The position numbers and the translations under genes are program-made. From Vannielia litorea (GTDB taxonomy: Bacteria; Pseudomonadota; Alphaproteobacteria; Rhodobacterales; Rhodobacteraceae): DNA of 64,000 nucleotides. Below are positions 25,180 through 33,535 of the stretch, one piece after another. The notes under the pieces were generated by a model, which saw only the letters and a list, made by a program, of their open reading frames with translations, was not told the origin of the DNA and searched no databases. The DNA is taken from contig NZ_QTNQ01000010.1 in the NCBI RefSeq assembly GCF_018424695.1, forward strand, positions 32,758 to 96,757. Direction: 5' to 3'. The first letter of the stretch is position 1, and each line of letters begins with the position of its first letter.

Positions 25180-25866
25180 ATGCCAGACTCCGATGAACGC
25201 TCGAAGGACTTGTTCCCAAGCTTGGACAAGGCCGCAATTCAACGCATCGAGGCAGGTCTGCACAAGCACTACAAATCTGCCGCTCCGCAGATATCGACGT
25301 GCTCATGGAATAGACTCAAACTGACACTTGCACGCTATGCAGAGGAAGCAGATTATTTTCGAGGCTTTTTGAACAAGGGCGAGACCAAACAGCTTAACCG
25401 AGTTTCGGCTCAAGCACGCAAACTTCTGGACGATCTCGAAAAGGCGAAAGAAAAAGGTCTCATCAAGCTGCTCGAGGACGCCGTGGAACCAGCGTCGCTT
25501 GAGGCGATCGAAGCAACACTTCAAGCTATGACGAAGGAACTGGGCGACCAACCCGAGAGCGCGCCACTGCTTCACGACACCTCGCGCGACACGCTTTATC
25601 TCAGTTTCGAGACCTGGTGGCGGGACGCGACGGGTGACAAGCCGTGGATCTTGGAGGGTAAGGACGGCAAACCGCCACCAACGCCCTTCATGTATGTGGC
25701 AAATGAAGTGTTCAATCTTCCCGGCATGCCAGGTCCGACGGGAGCATCCTTCAAGTCCTTGAAGGACTTTCGCCGCAATGCGCTTGCTTCTCGCAATAAG
25801 GCACAACGCCTGGGTCGTAAGCTTCTCGAGGTCATTGGGAAGGATCCAAGCTCCGGTGACGGATAG
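25180..25866 (+). CDS. Hypothetical protein
   Basis: ATG at 25180 is preceded by an in-frame GTG at 25177. The 228-residue protein is mostly helical and charged (EEADYFRGFLNKGETKQLNRV, KKLLDDLEKAKEKGLIKLLED-like segments) with a more conserved-looking C-terminal part (LSFETWWRDATGDKPWILE, FMYVANEVFNLPG). I do not recognise the family. It lies upstream of alpA and primase in the replication/regulation block of the island. Confidence 0.6.
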   Translation: MPDSDERSKDLFPSLDKAAIQRIEAGLHKHYKSAAPQISTCSWNRLKLTLARYAEEADYFRGFLNKGETKQLNRVSAQARKLLDDLEKAKEKGLIKLLEDAVEPASLEAIEATLQAMTKELGDQPESAPLLHDTSRDTLYLSFETWWRDATGDKPWILEGKDGKPPPTPFMYVANEVFNLPGMPGPTGASFKSLKDFRRNALASRNKAQRLGRKLLEVIGKDPSSGDG

Positions 25867-25970
25867 CCATTTTCCGAATCCGGAAAACCGCCTATCCCCC
25901 TGATATTGTTGTCGCTGCACTCCCCTTCGTTCACGTTCCTATCGTGAAACACAGAAGCGTGGAGGACGAC

Positions 25971-26201
25971 ATGCCCGGACTTCAAGACACACCGCGACCC
26001 GAGATCGACAGACTGATCTCCTTTTCAGAAGCTCTCTCGCGGATCGGCGTGAGCCGGAGCACAGCCTACCGGCACATTGCAGATGGGCAGATGCCACAAC
26101 CGGTTAAGATCGGCGCACTCACCTTCTTCTCTGAGAGGGAGCTGCAGACCTGGATCGCGGAGAAACTTGCTGCACGCGTCATGCGAGGCGCCAATGTCTG
26201 A
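25971..26201 (+). CDS. AlpA-family helix-turn-helix regulator
   Basis: ATG 25971 has GGAGG five bases upstream and is preferred to the GTG at 25944. The 76-residue protein is an AlpA/MerR-like winged HTH: LISFSEALSRIGVSRSTAYR, HIADGQMPQPVKIG, FFSERELQTWIAEKLA. AlpA-type proteins activate excision or replication genes in P4-like satellites and integrative elements. It overlaps the primase gene by 8 bp. Confidence 0.85.
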   Translation: MPGLQDTPRPEIDRLISFSEALSRIGVSRSTAYRHIADGQMPQPVKIGALTFFSERELQTWIAEKLAARVMRGANV

Positions 26202-27147
26202 TCGCCCAACCGCTTATCAGCTTGCCCGTGCCATTCATCAGGAGCACGGGATACCTGTCTTCCCTGTCGCGCTTTCCCAGACGGAAACAGGCAAGTGGCG
26301 AAAGATGCCGCTCGTCAAATGGAGCCAGGTTTCCGGTGACCCACGCGAGGTCATCTGGCGCGGCGCGAACGCTATCGGCGTGCCGACCGGTCAACGTTCG
26401 GGCCTCTACGTCATCGATCTTGATGACTACAAGCCTGGATCCGAATCCGCAGATTGGCTCGCGGATCACAAACTTCCTGAAACACGCGTGCACCGGACCG
26501 CCTCGGGGGGCAGGCATATGATCTATCGGCTGCCGTCGGGCATTCAACTTGGGAACAGGGCGTCTGTGGTGCCAGGTCTCGACACTCGCGGCAATGGTGG
26601 AATGTTCGTCTGGGGAGACACCGACGGGCACTACAGCGTGTTGAACGGTCGAGCGGCGAGCGAACTACCCCGCGATGTTTGTGAAGAGCTCAAAGGGGAC
26701 AAAGACAACGACGATGGCCCGGTCCTCGATACCGCAATTCCCGCGCTGGGCTATGTGGATATGATTGGGTTGCGGCAGAAGCTCACTTCAGCTTTCAACC
26801 GTCGAAGTGGTGGATCTTTGCGGGATCGCTTTGAGGGCTCCGTCGCCGACTTGACGGACAGTTCAGCAAGCGGACGTGATATGTCCCTTGCGGGCCTGCT
26901 GGCGCATCGCAGTTTTGGCTTTGACGAGATCACTCTCATCCTCCTAACCCAGTTCCCGCACGGCGTCGCGGCCCGCGACGGCTGGGATGATCGCACAGAA
27001 CGGCTTGCCAAGCGCTGCGCCTACCGTGCGATCCAGAACAAACTGCGGCGTACAGAACTGCGCCAACAAGCGATGGAAAGACGTTTGGCCGAGCTGCGCG
27101 CTAGCTTCCCGCGTCAGGCTGGCGCAACATCGGAGATCGATCCATGA
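26194..27147 (+). CDS. Bifunctional DNA primase/polymerase (archaeo-eukaryotic primase superfamily)
   Basis: The start at 26194 (MSDRPTAYQLARAIHQEHGI) overlaps the alpA stop; the longer frame upstream is antisense-like. The 317-residue protein has the prim-pol N-terminal domain: IGVPTGQRSGLYVIDLDD with the catalytic D-x-D, HRTASGGRHMIYR with the S-G-G-x-H motif, and VVPGLDTRGNGGMFV. The C-terminal 150 residues are helical and may be a linker to the helicase encoded next (ATGA overlap). Together they form a primase-helicase replication module. Confidence 0.88.
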   Translation: MSDRPTAYQLARAIHQEHGIPVFPVALSQTETGKWRKMPLVKWSQVSGDPREVIWRGANAIGVPTGQRSGLYVIDLDDYKPGSESADWLADHKLPETRVHRTASGGRHMIYRLPSGIQLGNRASVVPGLDTRGNGGMFVWGDTDGHYSVLNGRAASELPRDVCEELKGDKDNDDGPVLDTAIPALGYVDMIGLRQKLTSAFNRRSGGSLRDRFEGSVADLTDSSASGRDMSLAGLLAHRSFGFDEITLILLTQFPHGVAARDGWDDRTERLAKRCAYRAIQNKLRRTELRQQAMERRLAELRASFPRQAGATSEIDP

Positions 27148-28895
27148 ACGTTGTGGCCACCGGCGATGAGCCTTCTGAATTGACTGGCGAAGACACGCTC
27201 TCCGTGACGTCGGCATCGCAGGAATGGCTCGAGCAGGGGCTCCTGAGGGTCGCCAAAGGCGATCCGATCTACGATGCAACAGCGCTCAATGCGCTCAAAT
27301 CTGACGGCCAGAAACGCGGTCTGAAGCTCGAAATCAGCCAACTTAAGAGGCGCATCGCGGAACTGCGCTCGGCCGCCAACGACGCGGAGCACATTCAAGG
27401 AGGCAAGACCGAATATGAAGCCCTCATCACGCGCCTGAATGAAGAGTTCTTCGTCTACGAGGGCGGCGACAAGGTTTATATCGGCTCGTGGAGGAAGCAG
27501 GGCACCCGCCGCGCGCTTGTCCAGAGAACCCAGCAAGATTTCCGGCTCCTACTGGCAAATGAGCCGAAGGTCTTTTCCCCTATCGCCGACAAAGCTATTC
27601 CCGCGGCCGAAGCTTGGCTCTCAGATCCACAACGACGCTCGGTCAAGGGTTTTGTCTTTGAGGCGGACCCCAAGAATGCCGCCGGGCTGGAGCGAGAGGG
27701 TCGGGAAAACCTCTTTGAGGGCTTCTCCGTAGAGCCGGAGCCGGGGTCGATCGAGCCCTTTCTAAAGCACTTGGAAGAGGTCGTCGTCTCTAATGAAGCC
27801 GAGCACCGGCGCGAAGATCTGACCCAATACTTACTTGATTGCTTTGCGCATATCGTTCAAAGGCCCGGCGTGCCGCTCCGGGTTGCTCTCGTTTTCCGTG
27901 GACGGCAGGGTTCCGGAAAATCCTTTATGACCGATACACTGGGCTCGCTCTTCAAAGGTAATGTCTTCGAGACGTCCCAAGCCGAAGACATCGTCGGCCG
28001 CTTTACTGGGCACCTTCTCAATGCGTGCCTCGTTGTAGGCGACGAGGCCCTTTTTGCCGGCTCAAGGAAGGATGCGGATGCCATAAAGCGGTTGATCACA
28101 CAAGATACGCTTCGGGTCGAAGCCAAATACAGGGACGTTCAAAACGAGAAGAACCGGATCACCCTGATGCTGACATCTAATCATGCGCATGCGGTGCACA
28201 TCGAACCGTCTGATAGACGTTTCTTTGTTTTGGATGTCGCGGACAGTCGCACGCCGCGCAATGAGCACGAGGAGTATTGGGAGCAGCTTTGGGGTTGGGC
28301 TCAATCTGAGGAAGGCAAGGCTGCGCTTCTAGACCACCTTCTCAATCGAGATATCTCGAGCTTCGATGCCCAACGTGACCGACCCCAAACGCAAGCCCGG
28401 CTCGACCAGATCCTGGCGTCACTTGACCCAGTTGGACGATGGTTTCATGAGGAACTTGTACAACGGGCGACGCCGCCTCATGAAATTTTGCATGGATCGG
28501 TACGCGATGGCGAGATTTCAGCTGAGACCGCCGATGGGTTGCCGCCCGACTCCAGAGTCATCCGAAAAGAGGCTCTGTTCGAAGCCTACGCCACGTGGGA
28601 GCAAGAAACACTACGATCAGCACGCTCTTTGAACCATCGCATGTTCTGGAAGAAATTTTGGGACATTCTCGACCAGAGCCTGGAAACTAGAATCCGTCTC
28701 AAAGGGCATCCAACCCGCGTCGTTTATCTTCCGCCCCTTAAAGTGCGCGCCTCGTGCTTTCTTAATGCAATTGGTTGCGCGGAACTCGGAATTGAGCTTC
28801 TTGACCTACCCGACGAAGAAGAAGCGCCTAGGAATCGGGCGGTTTGTGCGCCGTCTGAATCGAGACACAAAACTTTGCCTCTGACACAGGTTTAA
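27144..28895 (+). CDS. D5/VirE-like superfamily 3 replicative helicase (DUF5906 type)
   Basis: The 583-residue protein has a helicase core at about residues 230-410: Walker A FRGRQGSGKSF, Walker B LVVGDEALF, and the SF3-like ITLMLTSNHAHAVHIEPSDRRFFVLDV. The N-terminal 200 residues contain a helical region and a DUF5906-like lead-in. Overlap with the primase gene shows a coupled primase-helicase pair, as in P4-type and PICI-like satellites. Confidence 0.85.
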   Translation: MNVVATGDEPSELTGEDTLSVTSASQEWLEQGLLRVAKGDPIYDATALNALKSDGQKRGLKLEISQLKRRIAELRSAANDAEHIQGGKTEYEALITRLNEEFFVYEGGDKVYIGSWRKQGTRRALVQRTQQDFRLLLANEPKVFSPIADKAIPAAEAWLSDPQRRSVKGFVFEADPKNAAGLEREGRENLFEGFSVEPEPGSIEPFLKHLEEVVVSNEAEHRREDLTQYLLDCFAHIVQRPGVPLRVALVFRGRQGSGKSFMTDTLGSLFKGNVFETSQAEDIVGRFTGHLLNACLVVGDEALFAGSRKDADAIKRLITQDTLRVEAKYRDVQNEKNRITLMLTSNHAHAVHIEPSDRRFFVLDVADSRTPRNEHEEYWEQLWGWAQSEEGKAALLDHLLNRDISSFDAQRDRPQTQARLDQILASLDPVGRWFHEELVQRATPPHEILHGSVRDGEISAETADGLPPDSRVIRKEALFEAYATWEQETLRSARSLNHRMFWKKFWDILDQSLETRIRLKGHPTRVVYLPPLKVRASCFLNAIGCAELGIELLDLPDEEEAPRNRAVCAPSESRHKTLPLTQV

Positions 28896-28903
28896 TCTTA
28901 GCT

Positions 28904-29776
28904 TTGGGCGAATCGCCAGCTAACGGAAAGGCCTTGTCAGAAGTGACCCGCCCCGAAACTAATAGCAATCGGACGCTCGATGCCCCCCCAAACATGGGCG
29001 AGATGGTGAAACCTGCCGAGCTTATCGAGGTTAAGGGCGCGTCCAAGCTGACACTGGCAGACCGGCGGCTGTTCAATGTGCTGCTACGCCATGCCTTCGG
29101 CTCTGACCTGGCGTCGGAGAACAGGCGCTGTGAAATCGCGGTTGCCGACCTAAGAGAAACGCACGAAAGCAATGATCGGCTTGTGCAGTCGATTGAATCC
29201 CTCATGACGACCGAGGTGACGATCCAGCGCCCGGACGGATCGACTGACCGCGTGCAGCTTCTGGGGTGGAACAACCTGTCAGACCCCAAGCGAAAGCGCG
29301 GCAACCTGAAATACTCGATCCCGCACGAGCTGGCGTTGCTGCTCAAGGATTCCACCGTTTTTTCCAAGCTGGAGCTGGAAGTGCTGCAGGCCTTTACCTC
29401 GAAATACGCACTGGCCCTCTATGAAGCCGTGGCGCGGCGTGTGCGGCTCAAGCATGAGTTCACCGAACGGTTCGCCTTAGATGACTTCCGGGAACTCTTA
29501 GGCGTGGAAGCGGACAAGCTGACCACCTATGGCAATCTGAACCAATACGCGATCAAGCCAGCATTGCTGGAAGTCAACGCCCTGTCTAACTTCACCGTGA
29601 CCGTGATGCCCGAGAAGACCGGACGGCGCGTCACCCGTGTTTTGATCGGCTGGGGTGCGAAGGACACTAATGGCCGGAAAGCCGCCTATGCCGAGCCGCA
29701 ATGCCCCCGCGTGGGCCGTAAGGCGCGGATTACCAGCACCGTTAAGGAAATGTTGCCGCGGGAGGTGATCGAATGA
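28904..29776 (+). CDS. rep: Rep_3-family plasmid replication initiator
   Basis: The frame opens at a TTG (28904); other starts are TTG 28934 and ATG 28994, and the conserved domain begins near residue 38 (LIEVKGASKLTLADRRLFNVLLRHAFG). The pair of winged-helix domains of Rep_3/RepB proteins is visible: LTLADRRLFNVLL, YSIPHELALLLKDS, KYALALYEAVARRVR and FALDDFRELLGV. Such proteins bind iterons to start plasmid replication; no clear iteron array was found nearby. With the recombinase and broken parA downstream it suggests an absorbed small plasmid. Confidence 0.85.
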   Translation: MGESPANGKALSEVTRPETNSNRTLDAPPNMGEMVKPAELIEVKGASKLTLADRRLFNVLLRHAFGSDLASENRRCEIAVADLRETHESNDRLVQSIESLMTTEVTIQRPDGSTDRVQLLGWNNLSDPKRKRGNLKYSIPHELALLLKDSTVFSKLELEVLQAFTSKYALALYEAVARRVRLKHEFTERFALDDFRELLGVEADKLTTYGNLNQYAIKPALLEVNALSNFTVTVMPEKTGRRVTRVLIGWGAKDTNGRKAAYAEPQCPRVGRKARITSTVKEMLPREVIE

Positions 29777-30414
29777 AGCACATGCACTCGCTGCCTGTTC
29801 TGCTCTTCGGAATCTTCATAGGGTCCTCCAGCACGGCGATGGAAGCGTCTGTTACGGTTCCAGGGTGCCCCTCTCCCGTCTCTTTTGAGCTGAACGATTA
29901 TTGGTCAGATGCCAACCAAGCACCTGACATTATTCAGACTCTTTCGGCAAACAAGGCTAGAAAAGCCGAATACACAGCAGCGTGGATAGTCGAGCAAGAA
30001 GGAGCTGGTCCTGCGTGGGTAGCAATTGGAACGCTTGGCTCTCTCAAGCCAGCCCAAGGCAAAATCACTGTCAAACAGTTCGAGGAAATTCGAACTACTT
30101 TCCTCGCCCAAGTTGAAAATTTGTCGCCAGAAATCCGGGAAGCCGTGCGAGAGCGCTCCGATGCTTTAGCTCACGGGGCATTGGTCCCGTTCGATCAGCC
30201 CGAACATATGCTGTTTGGGTCACTTAACGGAGAAGCCGATTTTGCTATTCTCGGTGTTGTTAGCTCTCGTCAGGGCGCGTTTGTGTCCGCTTCAAAGCAC
30301 TTCTTCTGGAACGGCTGCATGGCGGTAGCTCAGTTTTCCGTGCCGCTCGGAGGTCTAACGCTAGAAGGCGTCGAGGCGGCGGTCAGTGATGTTTCATTGT
30401 CAAAAGGCAATTGA
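29773..30414 (+). CDS. Predicted secreted hypothetical protein
   Basis: The 213-residue product begins with a signal peptide (MKHMHSLPVLLFGIFIGSSSTAMEA, cleavage likely after A22-A25) and has two mature cysteines (C32 and C183 approximately) that could form a disulfide. I do not recognise the fold. It starts with an ATGA overlap on rep and is followed by a second exported protein, so the two may act together. Confidence 0.6.
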   Translation: MKHMHSLPVLLFGIFIGSSSTAMEASVTVPGCPSPVSFELNDYWSDANQAPDIIQTLSANKARKAEYTAAWIVEQEGAGPAWVAIGTLGSLKPAQGKITVKQFEEIRTTFLAQVENLSPEIREAVRERSDALAHGALVPFDQPEHMLFGSLNGEADFAILGVVSSRQGAFVSASKHFFWNGCMAVAQFSVPLGGLTLEGVEAAVSDVSLSKGN

Positions 30415-30418
30415 TCAG

Positions 30419-31084
30419 ATGCGTACGCGTTCCGACCGAAGACGAGCCTGGACCGAGGAATCGGCGGCGAGAGTTAGGCTGCTCTCTTCTTTGGTCCTGT
30501 GTATATCCATGTTGGGAATGCCTTCATTCGCTCAGGAGCTGCACGAGATCGTGCGGGATCAAGAATATCTTGACGTTCGGAATGCTCTCGAACGGCAACA
30601 ATGGTCCAAGCCCGATCTGTCAAAGGCCCTAGTTGCCGCAGCAGGACTTAACCGGTCAGCCGCCGCGCGACTCTTGCTCGAAGCCGGGGCCGATCCAAAC
30701 TTCAAAATCTTCGGGAGCAGTGTTATAGTGACCGCCATGCGCGAGAATAGTGCCGCTACGCTAGATGTGATCCTTGAAAGCGGCGGGGACCCTAATCAAC
30801 GGGTTGGATTCGACTGGACGCCGCTACACCACGCTATCCTAGCAGATGGTGTTAGATTTCAATCCCTGGGAATTTTGCTTGAACACGGCGCTGAGATTGA
30901 CGCGCGAACAAGCTTGCAAGTGACTCCCCTGCACAGGGCTGCCGACTTCTGTCTTGCGAGAGCTGTAGAAGCTCTTCTGAACGCAGGTGCGGACCCTTCT
31001 CTGACCGAGAAGTATGGCAGAACTGCGTATCAACGATCTGTTGCTGCGGATTGCCCTGGGATAGGAGGGTTATCAGCACCCTGA
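30419..31084 (+). CDS. Exported ankyrin-repeat protein
   Basis: ATG 30419 is chosen since it gives a proper signal sequence (VRLLSSLVLCISMLGMPSFAQ), ending near residue 34. Residues about 60-215 form four to five ankyrin repeats: AARLLLEAGADPN, TLDVILESGGDPNQ, FDWTPLHHAIL, GILLEHGAEIDA, TPLHRAADFC, AVEALLNAGADPS. The product is thus a small periplasmic or secreted binding protein. It follows the other exported protein by only 4 bp, suggesting a toxin/inhibitor or surface pair; no function is established. Confidence 0.7.
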   Translation: MRTRSDRRRAWTEESAARVRLLSSLVLCISMLGMPSFAQELHEIVRDQEYLDVRNALERQQWSKPDLSKALVAAAGLNRSAAARLLLEAGADPNFKIFGSSVIVTAMRENSAATLDVILESGGDPNQRVGFDWTPLHHAILADGVRFQSLGILLEHGAEIDARTSLQVTPLHRAADFCLARAVEALLNAGADPSLTEKYGRTAYQRSVAADCPGIGGLSAP

Positions 31085-31107
31085 TTTCTTGCGAATGCGG
31101 GATGGCA

Positions 31108-31791
31108 CTAAGCTGCCACCTGCTCAGCGCTGTTTTCCACCGTTAGAATATTCCGCACGGTAGTCGCGTGCCACTTTCCGCCCCGTGCCGTTTTGATCCC
31201 TCGTGCGTTTAATTCCGCCGCGATCTGGCGAAGGGACGCGGCCCCTGCCCTGATCTGCTCGATCACCGGCAACACGTTCTCAGCATGGGCAAGCGCACGC
31301 GCCTTATTCACCGCTGCGCCCTTGCGTGCCGCCTGACGCTGCTCAGAAGCCCGCTCGGGGATCGACCAGCCCAGTTTGACCCCGCGTGCCTTTGCCGCCG
31401 CCAGCGCTGCCTTGGTGCGCTCTGAGATTGCGCGGCCTTCTTGTTCCGCGACTGCGGCCATGATGTGCAGCACAAAGCGGTTCGCCTCTGGCATATCCGC
31501 CGCCGTGACCTCGACCCCGCTTTCCAGAAGGTTCGCAATGAAAGCGACATTGCGGGCGAGACGGTCCAGCTTGGCGATAAGCAGCACGGCCCCTGCCCGC
31601 TTCGCCTCCGCCAGCGCCCGCGCCAGCTCCGGGCGATCTGACCGCTTGCCGCTTTCGACCTCGACAAACTCAGCCACGACTTCGCCCCGGCCCAGGACAT
31701 GCGCCGCGACCGCTGCGCGTTGCGCTTCCAGCCCCAAGCCGCTCTGGCCCTGGCGTTCGGTAGATACGCGAAGGTAGGTGACGAATTTCAT
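31108..31791 (-). CDS. Serine recombinase (resolvase/invertase family)
   Basis: The 227-residue protein has the resolvase catalytic domain (MKFVTYLRVSTERQGQSGLGLEAQ with nucleophile Ser10, ELARALAEAKRAGAVLLIAKLDRLARN, AVAEQEGRAISERTKAALAAAK) and a C-terminal HTH (IAAELNARGIKTARGGKWHATTVRNIL). It is oriented opposite to its neighbours. A long inverted repeat lies just upstream (31829-31862) and is the likely crossover or regulatory site. Commonly plasmid multimer resolution or cassette inversion. Confidence 0.9.
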   Translation of the reverse strand: MKFVTYLRVSTERQGQSGLGLEAQRAAVAAHVLGRGEVVAEFVEVESGKRSDRPELARALAEAKRAGAVLLIAKLDRLARNVAFIANLLESGVEVTAADMPEANRFVLHIMAAVAEQEGRAISERTKAALAAAKARGVKLGWSIPERASEQRQAARKGAAVNKARALAHAENVLPVIEQIRAGAASLRQIAAELNARGIKTARGGKWHATTVRNILTVENSAEQVAA

Positions 31792-31828
31792 GGCGCGGCC
31801 CTCTCGATCCTGGGGGAAACCTTAGGGT

Positions 31829-31862
31829 GTATAAAAACCCTACGTCCGTTGCGTTTTTATAC
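31829..31862. repeat. 34-bp inverted repeat (10-bp perfect arms) upstream of the serine recombinase
   Basis: GTATAAAAAC (31829-31838) and GTTTTTATAC (31853-31862) are perfect inverted arms around a 14-base spacer. The site starts 38 bp before the recombinase start and is AT-rich in a GC-rich context. It is a good candidate for a res subsite or recombinase operator; an origin-associated palindrome is an alternative. Confidence 0.6.
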
Positions 31863-31948
31863 TTATGAATGCGTTTACGTAATTCTGCAAGCACGTATGT
31901 ATGAAATTATGCTTTTGCGGCTCTGCGCATTTGCGATAGCTATTGCCT

Positions 31949-32185
31949 ATGAACAGACTGAAGCCCGCTAACCTAAAACGCCTTTCCTTGCCAGAGCTTC
32001 GCGCAAGGTACTCACTGGCAGAGACAGACGCCGATGAGAAAGCACGGATCGTTGTCGAGCTGAAGCAGCTCCAAAAGATGGCGAAGAAGCAAAAAGGCTC
32101 AGGCAATAAACCTACGGCGAGCGTCTCCAAGATTTATCAAACGAAGGTGCACGGCCCTGCCTTCAGGGGCGGTCGAATGAGTTAA
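31949..32185 (+). CDS. Small basic hypothetical protein next to broken parA
   Basis: ATG 31949 gives a 78-residue lysine- and glutamate-rich helical protein (LKRLSLPELRARYSLAETDA, VVELKQLQKMAKKQK). No family recognised. One base separates its stop from the parA fragment, so it may have been the first gene of a plasmid maintenance operon. Confidence 0.45.
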   Translation: MNRLKPANLKRLSLPELRARYSLAETDADEKARIVVELKQLQKMAKKQKGSGNKPTASVSKIYQTKVHGPAFRGGRMS

Positions 32186-32186
32186 T

Positions 32187-32372
32187 ATGCAATCGATACT
32201 TATAGCCGCTCGGAAAGGTGGGGCTGGCAAAACAACTTTGGCCCGCAAGCTTTCCGTTGCCGCTTCACAAGGCGGCCTCGGGGTGCTTTGCCTCGATCTA
32301 GGCCTTCAACCAAACTGGCCGAGGCCAGCCGAGTGTTCCAATGTGCCAATGAGTTTAGGCTATAGATCGTAG
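32187..32372 (+). pseudogene. Truncated ParA-family partition ATPase
   Basis: The first 40 residues are a normal ParA start: MQSILIAARKGGAGKTTLAR (deviant Walker A, residues 9-16) and LCLDLGLQP, where the expected D-x-D-PQ motif begins. The frame then degenerates and stops after 61 residues; intact ParA proteins run 200 or more. Out-of-frame traces such as LAE remain just downstream, pointing to a small deletion or frameshift. A plasmid-partition relic. Confidence 0.75.
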
Positions 32373-32692
32373 CGGGGACCAATGCCCCCCCACGTCCTGG
32401 GGCCCGTCGCAAACATGGGTCTGAGACGTACTAAGTTTCGGCGATGTCTCCAGGCACACTGGAACACCCGGACCGATCCCAAATCAGGGAAAGGCTTGGG
32501 TAAAGTGGCATTGGAAAACTGGAGCGTCCAGCCCGTGCTCTGACCCTACATAACTGGATCGTCTGAAGCGGGAGTGCACCGCTAGATTTCCGGAGCAGGA
32601 AGAGGACCGCTACTCTCCAGCGAGGAACTAATTACTCAGCCGTTAGTCACGCAGAAAGCCCCCCCCGGCGCGTGGGCGAATGTGGCAGATGT
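32373..32692. other. 320-bp gap with no recognisable gene
   Basis: GC-rich non-coding sequence following the parA relic, with C- and G-runs (around 32385 and 32659). No ORF, repeat array or RNA gene was found. It probably represents decayed plasmid sequence. Confidence 0.4.
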
Positions 32693-33061
32693 TTAAGAAA
32701 ACTGTAGCTTAGCGACAGCCCGTTCAAGCCGCTCGCCAAAATCACCACCCATTCTACCCCCCTCATTCAGCCGCTTCACTTCTTCCAGTTCGCGAGCAAG
32801 TTGAATAACTTGCTCGGGCGCAAACTCGACGGCTTTTGGCTTTGGATAGACATATGGAATGATACCTTTCCAAGCGGCAATTGCTTGACCAAAGTCACCC
32901 ATGCGTTCGGCAGTCTCCGCCAATCGCACGAGCGCCTGTACAGGGCATTTTCCCGCAGCGGTCAGTTCCTCGGCAATTACTTCACTGCGACGCATCCGAG
33001 AACCTACGGGCCGGCCTGCCCCAGCACGCTTACCGCCATGCTTACCACCAGAAACCGCCAT
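32693..33061 (-). CDS. Small-terminase-like phage protein
   Basis: The 122-residue product has the N-terminal GGKRAGAGRPVGS motif and the segment AIAAWKGIIPYVYPKPKAVEF, a pattern seen in phage terminase small subunits (AAKAAAPYVHPKLA-like). The middle is helical. TerS proteins recognise pac sites and recruit the large subunit. No large terminase is in the window. In an island of satellite character a lone TerS could redirect helper-phage packaging; this is inference. Confidence 0.55.
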   Translation of the reverse strand: MAVSGGKHGGKRAGAGRPVGSRMRRSEVIAEELTAAGKCPVQALVRLAETAERMGDFGQAIAAWKGIIPYVYPKPKAVEFAPEQVIQLARELEEVKRLNEGGRMGGDFGERLERAVAKLQFS

Positions 33062-33535
33062 CTTGAATTCTCCGCATTCTTATTCAAGTCCGACTTTACA
33101 ATACCAGGTATTTCGCTATTCAAGAAGCCATTTCCAGATCGTCTGTATATTTTTTATTGCCTGATATCGAACCAATTCGCCCGAGCTCTTTTCCTTGGTC
33201 ACAGCTTTACAAACAGATTTTTGGATGGAGCAAAAAAGGAGAACAATACTTCAGACGATCAGCTTTTCCCACATAGCGACGTTTTCTACAGACTTCTCAT
33301 CGACCGCCTGCAAGCAGCAGGGGCGCTGGACCGCCCAGGACCGATGGTGGACCCAGGCGGACCAGGTATGACATCCTCAGTTTCCCTTTTGTTTACCGAG
33401 AGGCCGACGGACGTTGTGGACGCTGACCGTTCGCAAGTCTCGGCGGACTGGTGATGCGACTGAAGGACCGGCCACTAGCGCTGGCCGTTGATCAGCTTAA
33501 AGCCACTTACTAACAGAGCCGAGGCGCTCCTGCAG
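33062..33535. other. 474-bp gap, AT-rich left half
   Basis: Positions 33066-33300 are AT-rich compared with the rest of the window and carry no ORF with family resemblance. The inverted repeat GGCCA-N7-TGGCC occurs near 33470-33486 and may be a hairpin. Otherwise nothing was seen. Confidence 0.35.
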
